Source: Bacillota bacterium | GTDB lineage: Bacteria; Bacillota_C; Negativicutes; JAEYSJ01 | Assembly (NCBI GenBank): GCA_023434855.1 | Contig: JAEYSJ010000229.1 | Location: 1-15,970 of the forward strand | DNA length: 15,970 bases | Direction: 5' to 3' | Shown: in pieces, positions 1-5,394 of the stretch | How the letters are laid out: each line of letters starts with the position of its first letter | How positions within the stretch are numbered: the stretch's first letter is position 1 | Made by a program: the position numbers and the translations under genes | Notes under the pieces: generated by a model | What the model saw: the letters and a program-made list of their open reading frames with translations, nothing else | Database searches by the model: none | Told to the model about the DNA's origin: nothing

Positions 1-87
1 GTACCTTATGACCGGCCGTACATAAAGCGGATTTACGTTGAGCAAGCACTTGCCACCATCGGTGATTACTACGAGGAGGATGATTAG
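1..87 (+). CDS. C-terminal end of an unidentified protein (partial)
   Basis: The window opens inside a reading frame that runs from base 1 to a TAG at 85-87 and encodes 28 residues ending in an acidic tail (YYEEDD). The frame overlaps the GTG/ATG start region of the HicB-type gene and carries that gene's GAGGAGG Shine-Dalgarno sequence (73-79), so the two are very probably co-transcribed and translationally coupled. Position suggests a toxin partner of the antitoxin. However, the visible tail does not look like the usual short HicA C-terminus, and I do not recognise the family. Confidence 0.55.
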   Translation, partial: VPYDRPYIKRIYVEQALATIGDYYEEDD

Positions 88-89
88 TG

Positions 90-458
90 ATGGAAAAAAA
101 TGTTGAGTATTACCTGTCTCTTCCTTATCGGTTTGAAATAATCCCAGCAGAAGAAGGTGGCTATGTTGGTGTAGTACCCGAATTACCTGGCTGCATTACT
201 CAAGGTGAGACGTTGGAAGAAACAGTACAAATGATTAACGATGCAAAACAGGCTTGGATTGAAACAGCCATAGAAGAAGGCATTGGTATTCCGGAGCCGG
301 TCGGCCACGACGAAGAATTTAGCGGTAAATTTGTTGTTCGGGTGCCTAAATCATTGCACAGGGATTTAGCTCGGAAAGCTAAGGAAGAGAATGTAAGTCT
401 AAACCAATTAACAACGTATTTGTTGTCATCAGGTATTGGTAAGCCATTAAAAAAATAA
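90..458 (+). CDS. hicB: HicB-family antitoxin
   Basis: This 122-residue protein has the two-part HicB layout. The N-terminal degraded RNase-H-like domain (about residues 15-70) carries the signature GYVGVVPELPGCITQGET. The C-terminal ribbon-helix-helix DNA-binding segment (about 80-115) reads KFVVRVPKSLHRDLARKA and continues through SLNQL. HicB proteins neutralise HicA mRNA interferases and repress their own operon. A GTG at 87 directly precedes the ATG at 90. Both are served by GAGGAGG at 73-79, and I prefer the ATG. The upstream frame overlaps the start, so the pair forms an operon. The partner's tail is not typical of HicA, so this may be an atypical toxin pair or a solitary HicB regulator. 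The gene lies inside the region I infer to be an integrated element, where toxin-antitoxin modules are common. Confidence 0.85.
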   Translation: MEKNVEYYLSLPYRFEIIPAEEGGYVGVVPELPGCITQGETLEETVQMINDAKQAWIETAIEEGIGIPEPVGHDEEFSGKFVVRVPKSLHRDLARKAKEENVSLNQLTTYLLSSGIGKPLKK

Positions 459-517
459 ATTATTGCAACTCACTCTTAAGATTTGTTTGAATCAATCGCA
501 TTAATACATAAAGAATG

Positions 518-558
518 AGCAGCATTCCGGCGCTTTATGCCAGGATGCTGCTTTGTTT
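518..558 (+). terminator. Probable rho-independent terminator after hicB
   Basis: Arms at 518-531 (AGCAGCATTCCGGC) and 539-552 (GCCAGGATGCTGCT) pair over 14 positions with one mismatch and one G-T wobble, around a 7-nt loop. A T-rich stretch (CTTTGTTTG) follows. It lies about 60 bases after the hicB stop, and the remaining sequence up to the recombinase start shows no gene. Confidence 0.6.
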
Positions 559-699
559 GCTGCTTATAAGTTGGGTTTTCTGATTTTGGATGGTGATATT
601 AGAACGATATTGAAAAAGGCTTTAATTTGAAAAATCCCAAGGCATAATTGGCATTCAATGTTTATTATATTTAAGTAAAAACCCGTTTTGGAGGAAAAT

Positions 700-2169
700 A
701 TGAGAGTTCATATATATGCCCGCGTCAGCACTGACGCCCAGGCGGAGAAAGGATATTCACTGCCGACGCAATTGGAGGCCTGCCGGAAAAAGGCCCGGGA
801 AATTGGTGCTGCACATGTTGTCGAACATGTTGATGACGGATATTCAGGCGCGGATATGAACCGGCCTCATCTGGAAGAATTACGCAAAGCGGTGGAAGCA
901 TGCAAAGTTGACGCTGTTATTTGTTATGATCCCGACCGGTTGTCGAGAAATTTAACCCATCAGTTAATTATTACCCAGCAGATTGATAAGTCAGGTGCCC
1001 AGCTTATTTTTATTTCAGGAACTTATGAAAATACACCGGAAGGAAAGCTTTTCTACGCTTTAAGAGGCGCTGTTTCAGAGTTTGAGCGTGAAAAAATAAA
1101 AGAACGTTCCATGCGCGGCAAACGCGGCAAAGCCAATGCCGGCAAAATTGTTATGAATACCCGGCCGACAGGCTACAACTGGGATGCTGAAAATAGCATG
1201 TACATACCCAATAAAGATGCCGGGCTTATCAGGCGATTGTTTCATCTGGCTGCGGCGGGTATGAGTCTCTCCAAGATAACAAAGCGTTTAAACGGGGAAG
1301 GGATTTCATCCCCGAAAGGTTCTATCTGGCAGCCGGCTACTATTTCGCGAATACTGAAAAATCCCTTATACTACGGTGAAGCAGTACAGTTTCGCCAGAG
1401 GAGGGAAAAAGAAAATGACAAGCACGTTACTCACATCAGAGATAAAGGAGAATGGACAATTGTCCAGTGCCCGCCGATAGTCTCCCGTGAAGATTTTATA
1501 AAAGTACAGGCTAAGGCAGTCCAAAATAAACGATTTTCTCCCCGTAATACCAGGCACGCCTATTTACTGCAGAATATCATCAAATGCGGTGTCTGCGGTC
1601 AGCCAATGTATGTTGCTATGCATGGTCACAGTAAGCATTATTATGTTTGCTCCAGCCAGCGTAAAAGAAGACAAACAGGCGAGAAAGGCTGCAGCAATAG
1701 AGGGATACAGGTTGAAATACTCGACGAAGAAGTGTGGAAGCTGTTGACGGAAATGGTGCTTAAGCCCACCCGCATCAGGCAGCTTTTGGTCGAAACAAAG
1801 CTGCGCACTGGGTCTGTTGATCATCTGACCAAACTGCGGAAAAGGGAGGAAGAACTGTCCGGGCGGAAAAAGAAAGTATTGCAGCAATTTACTCTGGGGC
1901 GCATCGATGATAATGAATTGGATGCAGCATTAAAGCAGATCCAATTATTGCTTGCCGAAGTTGAGCAACAACTACGGGAGCATCAAAATGCTGCCAAACT
2001 GCAATCTGTAGATGTCCGCACCGGGAACTTTATTGCCGCCATGCAGCAGAAACATAACTGCCGCGATGCCTGCATGCAAGCACTGTCAGCAGTATATGTG
2101 TCCCGTACAGATAAAAACAGGGGACGATATGCCAAAGCGGAAATAAATGTGCGCATAATTCCACGATAG
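700..2169 (+). CDS. Large serine recombinase (site-specific integrase/excisionase)
   Basis: The protein is 489 residues. Residues 2-150 form the resolvase catalytic domain, opening YARVSTDAQ with the nucleophile Ser10 and Arg8, followed by YDPDRLSRN and EFEREKIKERS. A recombinase (DNA-binding) domain follows at about 165-265 (ISRILKNPLYYGEA). A zinc ribbon has Cys296, Cys299, Cys317 and Cys331. A charged, leucine-rich coiled coil lies at about 375-425. This is the layout of phage and ICE integrases and of sporulation-specific excisionases such as SpoIVCA. I start at ATG 700 because the upstream in-frame TTG at 688 overlaps the Shine-Dalgarno GGAGG (690-694, 5-nt spacer). The gene ends about 90 bp before a 5'-truncated catalase gene in the same orientation, as expected for an integrase beside its attachment site. 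It appears intact; whether it is active cannot be read from sequence. Confidence 0.93.
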   Translation: MRVHIYARVSTDAQAEKGYSLPTQLEACRKKAREIGAAHVVEHVDDGYSGADMNRPHLEELRKAVEACKVDAVICYDPDRLSRNLTHQLIITQQIDKSGAQLIFISGTYENTPEGKLFYALRGAVSEFEREKIKERSMRGKRGKANAGKIVMNTRPTGYNWDAENSMYIPNKDAGLIRRLFHLAAAGMSLSKITKRLNGEGISSPKGSIWQPATISRILKNPLYYGEAVQFRQRREKENDKHVTHIRDKGEWTIVQCPPIVSREDFIKVQAKAVQNKRFSPRNTRHAYLLQNIIKCGVCGQPMYVAMHGHSKHYYVCSSQRKRRQTGEKGCSNRGIQVEILDEEVWKLLTEMVLKPTRIRQLLVETKLRTGSVDHLTKLRKREEELSGRKKKVLQQFTLGRIDDNELDAALKQIQLLLAEVEQQLREHQNAAKLQSVDVRTGNFIAAMQQKHNCRDACMQALSAVYVSRTDKNRGRYAKAEINVRIIPR

Positions 2170-2257
2170 GGGATTCGTTAGCTGGGAAATTATCGATAGA
2201 TGGAAAGCATTTATAGTACATCTGTTTATTGACTAAATGTGTAATTGCAATACTTCT
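2170..2257. other. Inferred element/chromosome junction (att site region)
   Basis: Catalase homology begins abruptly at the ATC codon 2258, and the integrase gene stops at 2169. The crossover should therefore lie within or next to this 88-bp stretch. It contains an imperfect dyad, CATTTA (2208-2213) and TAAATG (2234-2239), flanking TAG..CTA-like bases, as could be found in a serine-integrase half-site pair. The core dinucleotide cannot be fixed without the other end of the element. Confidence 0.4.
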
Positions 2258-2674
2258 ATCGGCACCGAAGAAATGGCCCATATGGAAATGGTCGCCGCCC
2301 TTGTATATAAGCTAATGGACGGAGCCACCCCTGATGATTTCGTAGCCGCCGGGTGGGGAGGGCAATGGGCACAGCATGATTGCGGCTTGTTCTGGAGCGA
2401 TGCAAACGGGGTACCTTGGTCGGCAAAATATATCGCATGCTTAGGCGATCCAATTGCTGATTTGACTGAGGATATGGCGGCAGAGCAAAAAGCGCGTGCT
2501 ACTTATGAACATCTTATTGCTGCTACTGACGACCCGATGGTAAAAGATACTCTACGCTTCCTGTGGCAAAGGGAAGTAGTACATTTTCAACGTTTCGGCG
2601 AAACGTTGAATGAGGTTCAGGAATGGATGAGAAACAGTAAGCATGTATGGACAGGACATAAAATGGATGACTAG
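2237..2674 (+). pseudogene. 3' part of a manganese catalase / CotJC-type spore coat gene, 5' end missing
   Basis: The 145-codon frame matches the manganese catalase/CotJC family from IGTEEMAHMEM to its C-terminus; GDPIADLTEDMAAEQKARATY and REVVHFQRF are diagnostic. Four of the five expected dimanganese ligands are present: Glu12 and His15 (spacing 3) and Glu83 and His116 (spacing 33). These spacings match Glu66/His69 and Glu148/His181 of Lactobacillus plantarum catalase. The N-terminal helix carrying the first ligand Glu, about 60 residues in CotJC, is absent. The first seven codons are unrelated, follow an in-frame TAA (2234-2236) and have no Shine-Dalgarno, so expression as it stands is unlikely. 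The recombinase lies just upstream. The missing 5' half may sit at the far end of the inserted element, in which case this is a split gene rather than a dead one. A strong terminator follows. Confidence 0.85.
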
Positions 2675-2690
2675 CAAAGCCTAATGAATA

Positions 2691-2726
2691 AAGTCGGTTG
2701 GGAGTTTTACTCTCAGCCGGCTTTTA
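2691..2726 (+). terminator. Rho-independent terminator after the catalase remnant
   Basis: Arms 2691-2704 and 2710-2723 pair along all 14 positions (three are G-T wobbles) around the loop TTTTA, and the run ends CTTTTA. It follows the catalase stop codon by 16 bases. Confidence 0.8.
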
Positions 2727-2769
2727 GGGGTGTGCTTTGACTGCGGAACAAACTATAAGGGGGCTGAAC

Positions 2770-2973
2770 ATGATACTATTAGATCGTGTTGAGTGGTATC
2801 GTGATGAGTTTATTAAGATCAGCGACGCTGAGCCTGAAACATTATCATTGCTCATAACTCAGATGGAGAAGGAGTTTGGCATTCCGCCAATCCGCTGTGA
2901 AAAATACGCGTATGCCCGACCGGAAGTAATTAAGCTATACCGCGAAATTCTGGCCAAAATGAATTCCGATTAG
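2770..2973 (+). CDS. Small hypothetical protein
   Basis: This encodes 67 residues, acidic and probably helical (LDRVEWYRDEFIKI, then QMEKEFGIPPI, then PEVIKLYREILAKM), with no signal peptide or membrane segment. It contains one Cys. I start at ATG 2770 because AAGGGGG (2757-2763) lies 6 bases upstream. A TTG at 2737 would add 11 residues and has a weaker GGGGTG upstream, so it remains possible. The gene stands alone between the catalase terminator and the inverted-repeat element. A GC-rich 6-bp hairpin (AGCCGG/CCGGCT) begins at its stop codon but lacks a T run. I do not recognise a family, and the regular coding texture and good ribosome site are the only support. Confidence 0.6.
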   Translation: MILLDRVEWYRDEFIKISDAEPETLSLLITQMEKEFGIPPIRCEKYAYARPEVIKLYREILAKMNSD

Positions 2974-3021
2974 CCGGCGATCCCGGCTGCCGTAAATATG
3001 TACAAGCCAATTAAGAAAAGC

Positions 3022-3189
3022 AAGACATTGGGGACGGTTCTACTGTCTCACTTATTTTTATTTGTTATTTTGATAATTAAAAATGAACCAGTATGAGTGA
3101 TATTAAAAGAGACCTTGTTTCAATCCAACGAGACGGACGAACTGTTACTTAGTCTTTTGGGTGAGACGATAGAACCGTCCCTGTGTCTT
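3022..3189. mobile_element. MITE-like inverted-repeat element, about 168 bp
   Basis: A 30-base arm at 3022-3051 (core GGGGACGGTTCTACTGTCTC) is nearly perfectly repeated in inverse orientation at 3161-3189 (core GAGACGATAGAACCGTCCC). About 109 bp of AT-rich sequence without a credible gene lies between. From recollection, GGGACGGTTCT...GTCTC ends recur in Firmicute genomes beside IS200-like/REP-associated tyrosine transposases, so a non-autonomous element is likely. No transposase is present here. Confidence 0.65.
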
Positions 3190-3190
3190 T

Positions 3191-3213
3191 TTCTGGTGGC
3201 TAGGCCACCAGAA
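3191..3213. other. Perfect 10-bp hairpin between the MITE and the minus-strand small gene
   Basis: TTCTGGTGGC and GCCACCAGAA pair perfectly around a 3-base loop (TAG), 2 bases from the stop of the minus-strand 39-codon gene. Neither strand has a T run directly after the stem, so it is not a canonical terminator. It may still act as a transcript 3' end for the small gene. Confidence 0.45.
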
Positions 3214-3215
3214 TA

Positions 3216-3335
3216 TTATTTGTGTTTTTGCTTGCCGGTATCACCAGGTGATGGATTATTGAAGGTTTTTGGATATTTTAAGGCCTCTTGTTGTCTTCTC
3301 CATTCGTCAGTGCGGTCAGGATGTTTTGCACACAT
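3216..3335 (-). CDS. Small 39-residue hydrophilic protein
   Basis: On the minus strand an ATG (3335-3333) opens a 39-codon frame ending TAA at 3218-3216. It is preceded by a near-perfect AGGAGGTG Shine-Dalgarno (3351-3344) with an 8-base spacer. The product begins MCAKHPDRTDEWRRQQEALK and ends in a basic GKQKHK tail. It is highly charged, with one Cys and two Trp/Tyr-class residues, and has no hydrophobic segment. A 10-bp hairpin follows the stop. Upstream on the minus strand, TTGGTA and TAAATT spaced 16 bases make a possible promoter whose -35 would overlap the palindrome at 3385-3410, so the gene might be controlled by the same regulator. I do not recognise a family. The support is the ribosome site and the closed, well-placed frame. 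Confidence 0.5.
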   Translation of the reverse strand: MCAKHPDRTDEWRRQQEALKYPKTFNNPSPGDTGKQKHK

Positions 3336-3384
3336 AACATCATCACCTCCTGATCTATTTTTCCCGGAAATTTAATTTTAATTC

Positions 3385-3410
3385 GAGATGTACCAACTAT
3401 GGTACATCTC
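3385..3410. promoter_or_regulatory. Palindromic operator / probable activator-binding site (copy A)
   Basis: GAGATGTACC and GGTACATCTC form a perfect 10-bp inverted repeat around 6 bases (AACTAT). The same core, ATGTACY-N6-GGTRCAT, recurs at 9209-9228, 14482-14505 and 14551-14576. It lies about 127 bp (centre to -24 GG) upstream of the sigma-54-type promoter at 3524, a normal distance for an enhancer site of an AAA+ activator. The likely ligand is the activator encoded at 13050-14468 (inference). Confidence 0.7.
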
Positions 3411-3429
3411 TACCTGCTCTAATTTTTAA

Positions 3430-3451
3430 AGTGTTGCTAAAAAGGTACGAA
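3430..3451. promoter_or_regulatory. Degenerate second activator site (partner of copy A)
   Basis: AGTGTTGC-TAAAAA-GGTACGAA keeps the 8-6-8 geometry and the GGTAC half of the palindrome. Its centre is 43 bp downstream of copy A. A nearly identical sequence occurs at 14597-14618, 44 bp downstream of copy D. Paired sites of this kind suit oligomeric sigma-54 activators. Confidence 0.5.
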
Positions 3452-3523
3452 AGGGGTATCAAATAACGGGGGAGGGGCCATTGGTGACAGTGAAACAAGC
3501 GATTTTTCTGAATTTTACAATGA

Positions 3524-3540
3524 TGGCATGGATATTGCTT
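3524..3540 (+). promoter_or_regulatory. Sigma-54 (-24/-12) promoter for the transporter-porin operon
   Basis: TGGCATGGATATTGCTT matches the TGGCAC-N5-TTGCW consensus with a single change (T for the C of TGGCAC). GG (3525-3526) and GC (3537-3538) are separated by exactly 10 bases. Transcription would start near 3550 and read through a leader of about 330-400 bases into the leader ORF and the MFS gene. The upstream palindromes and the sigma-54 activator gene in the same cluster support the call. Confidence 0.7.
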
Positions 3541-3551
3541 TACTATTGGTC

Positions 3552-3880
3552 TGGAAGGATTCGTTTCATTTGAAAGGAGTGATTTTCAACCATCAGGAAA
3601 TAATTCTGGCAAACTTAGGATTGCGGATTAAGGCAGGAGTAAAGGATTGGTATGATAAGTAAACCTTACCATACAATTATCGACAAAAAATGATAATTTT
3701 TTGAAAATTCGAAAGGAATTTTCAAAAAAAAAATGAACTTTATCGAAAATTAGGTATTTTCAGCGAGAAAATTGTCTGGTTGACGATGCGGCCTCGAATT
3801 ATCTACAAGAAGGCGGTCTGCAAGAAGGCCGCGGCACTTGTTTGTCAAATGTCCTGTAGTTAAGGGAGGTGAGATCAGGT
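3552..3880 (+). other. Long AT-rich structured leader upstream of the MFS operon
   Basis: No convincing gene lies here. Two hairpins are visible: AATTATC/GATAATT (3675-3681 with 3692-3698), and a 14-bp stem TTTTTTGAAAATTC (3697-3710) pairing with 3716-3729 around GAAAG. The second stem has T's before it and A's after it on both strands, so it is not a terminator. A 9-bp direct repeat CAAGAAGGC (3806 and 3821) and GC-rich pairing (GCGGCC...GGCCGC) follow. I see no known riboswitch consensus. Confidence 0.4.
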
Positions 3881-3955
3881 TTGACTCTGCGGGATGCTTT
3901 GGAAATGAAGCATCTGTCGTTAAGGTTAAAAAATTGGTTTAGGAGGCTAATTTGA
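3881..3955 (+). CDS. Putative 24-residue leader peptide, translationally coupled to the MFS gene
   Basis: TTG 3881 follows GGGAGGTG (3864-3871) with a 9-base spacer and opens a 24-codon frame that begins LTLRDALEMKHLSLRLKN. Its TGA stop (3953-3955) shares bases with the ATG (3955) of the transporter in a TGATG overlap, the classic arrangement for translational coupling. The transporter's own AGGAGG (3941-3946) lies inside this frame. The TLRDALEM opening faintly resembles the N-terminus of PucR-family regulators, but nothing further matches. It could be a leader peptide, a vestige, or chance. No regulatory amino-acid run is visible. Confidence 0.4.
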   Translation: MTLRDALEMKHLSLRLKNWFRRLI

Positions 3956-5229
3956 TGGGTGATGGTCAAAAGTTTTACGGTTGGAAACTGGTAGGGGTCT
4001 TATGGATAATATACTTGCTTAATATGGGATTTCCCCTCTATGGCGGTGCCGTTATCAACTCCTTTTTGCTTAAAGAAATCCCTATGGACAGAGCGACTTT
4101 CGGGCTGGGCTTCTCGTTGCTGAACCTGTGTGTCGGTTTGTCGGCTATTCTGGCAGGCATGTCGATAGCCAAATGGGGAGTAAGAAAAACTTTTATGGCT
4201 GGCTCAGGACTGCTGGTTGCCGGTACATTATGGCTGTCGCAAGTGGCATCTCAGCCTTGGCATTACCTGGTAGGTTTTGGCGTGCTGATTGGATCAGGCA
4301 TGGGGCTTAGTACTATCGTTGCCTTGTCAACGACCATTACCCGCTGGTTTGTCAAGTACCGGGGCAGAGCAATGGCGATCGCCATGACGGCCTCCGGCTT
4401 TGCCGGTTTTATCGGCGCACCGGCGATGAATCAACTGATTGCGGCTACCGGCGGCAACTGGCGTTTAGCCTGGCTGGTTGTTACGGCGATAGCTATTGTA
4501 AGTGCAATAATTGCTTTCTTATTTGTAAAAGAGCGCCCGCAGGATTTGGGACAAATTCCTGACGGGAAAGAGCCGGACCCGGCGGAAGCGGCCAATTCGG
4601 CAGGCTGCGCCCTTGTTACCAAATATTGCTGGGCTCCGTCAGAGGTCTATCGCACAACTACCTACTGGCTGGCCGTGCTTGCGGCTGCCGCCAGTCAATG
4701 GCCCTTCTTCTTTTTCACTGCCCACTGGATCCTGCATCTTAAGGGGAAAGGCATCAGTCCGGCGGACGCTGCTTTTGCCATGGGGCTGTTCACAATGGGC
4801 GGAATTTTCGGACGGTTAATCAGCGGCTGGCTGATGGACAGAATGGCTGCCCGCTATGTGATGATGCTGGGTATCTGCTGCTATTTCCTTGGATCGTACC
4901 TTGCTGTGCTGGCAAGTCCGGATACGCTAATCGTTGCCTATATCGCTGCAATTTGCTACGGCGCCGGTTTCGGCTGGTCCTTTGTGGCACAAAACACGAT
5001 GCTGGGCCATTTCTTCGGACCGGCGGCGTTCCCCAAAATTAACGGTAACTTGCAGGCCATTTCGGCAGTTATTGTTTCCGGTGCCGGTGTGGCCGGCGGT
5101 AAACTGTTCGATATATTCAAGAGTTACACTCCGGCTTTTGAGCTTAATGCCGCTATTTGTGTCATTGGTATAATTCTGCTGATCTTTACCACGATGCCAA
5201 AGGCGCCGCAAAGCGGTAGTCCCGAGTAA
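3955..5229 (+). CDS. MFS transporter, oxalate/formate antiporter (OFA)-like
   Basis: This 424-residue protein shows about twelve hydrophobic segments split by a hydrophilic loop at about 195-225 (KERPQDLGQIPDGKEPDPAEA). It opens FYGWKLVGVLWIIYLLNMG, typical of the OFA/monocarboxylate branch. The TM2-TM3 loop (AKWGVRKTF) corresponds to the MFS signature. SRYRGRA-like sequence (KYRGRAMAIAMTASGFAG) follows TM4. Such carriers move small organic anions across the inner membrane, but the substrate cannot be read from sequence. Start ATG 3955 has AGGAGG 8 bases upstream; TTG 3952 is an alternative. It is the first major gene after the sigma-54 promoter and precedes the outer-membrane porin by 165 bp, suggesting a two-membrane uptake route for one substrate. 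Confidence 0.88.
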   Translation: MGDGQKFYGWKLVGVLWIIYLLNMGFPLYGGAVINSFLLKEIPMDRATFGLGFSLLNLCVGLSAILAGMSIAKWGVRKTFMAGSGLLVAGTLWLSQVASQPWHYLVGFGVLIGSGMGLSTIVALSTTITRWFVKYRGRAMAIAMTASGFAGFIGAPAMNQLIAATGGNWRLAWLVVTAIAIVSAIIAFLFVKERPQDLGQIPDGKEPDPAEAANSAGCALVTKYCWAPSEVYRTTTYWLAVLAAAASQWPFFFFTAHWILHLKGKGISPADAAFAMGLFTMGGIFGRLISGWLMDRMAARYVMMLGICCYFLGSYLAVLASPDTLIVAYIAAICYGAGFGWSFVAQNTMLGHFFGPAAFPKINGNLQAISAVIVSGAGVAGGKLFDIFKSYTPAFELNAAICVIGIILLIFTTMPKAPQSGSPE

Positions 5230-5283
5230 CGTATAACATCCGCTGTATTTCTGAAAAGGGTATAGCTGAAATAAACAAGGCAG

Positions 5284-5311
5284 GGCGAGGCCGGTACCGG
5301 TCACTATCGCC
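5284..5311. repeat. GC-rich inverted repeat between the MFS gene and the porin gene
   Basis: GGCGA (5284-5288) and TCGCC (5307-5311) enclose a second small palindrome around CCGGTACCGG. The 165-bp gap also contains TGCCT/AGGCA near 5327-5345. No T run follows, so this is more likely an mRNA processing or stability structure than a terminator. No sigma-54 promoter is visible in the gap. Confidence 0.35.
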
Positions 5312-5394
5312 GCCGGACGGGAGTGATGCCTGGCGTAATAGGCAGGAAAGGCATTATACAAAGTGATTTATTATTATGAGGGGAGACAACAAAA

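Noticed and set aside
649..663. TTGGCATTCAATGTTT resembling a sigma-54 -24 element before the recombinase gene
   Set aside because: The required GC ten bases after the GG is absent, and no palindrome lies upstream.
3097..3375. 92-codon open frame on the plus strand
   Set aside because: It starts inside the inverted-repeat element, crosses its right arm and the hairpin, has no ribosome site and has an unnatural Cys/Pro-rich composition. The minus strand in the same place has a better supported small gene.
3484..3573. Possible 29-residue hydrophobic peptide from GTG 3484 with GGAGGGG upstream
   Set aside because: The frame runs across the predicted sigma-54 promoter and would lie upstream of its start site. 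There is no other sign of transcription, so I favour the promoter.
3441..3662. Open frame in the third plus-strand frame, ending AGVKDWYDK
   Set aside because: There is no usable start codon with a ribosome site before the middle of the frame. It also overlaps the promoter and has no recognisable family.
3697..3733. AT-rich hairpin considered as a terminator
   Set aside because: The stem is preceded by T's and followed by A's on both strands, the opposite of a rho-independent terminator.
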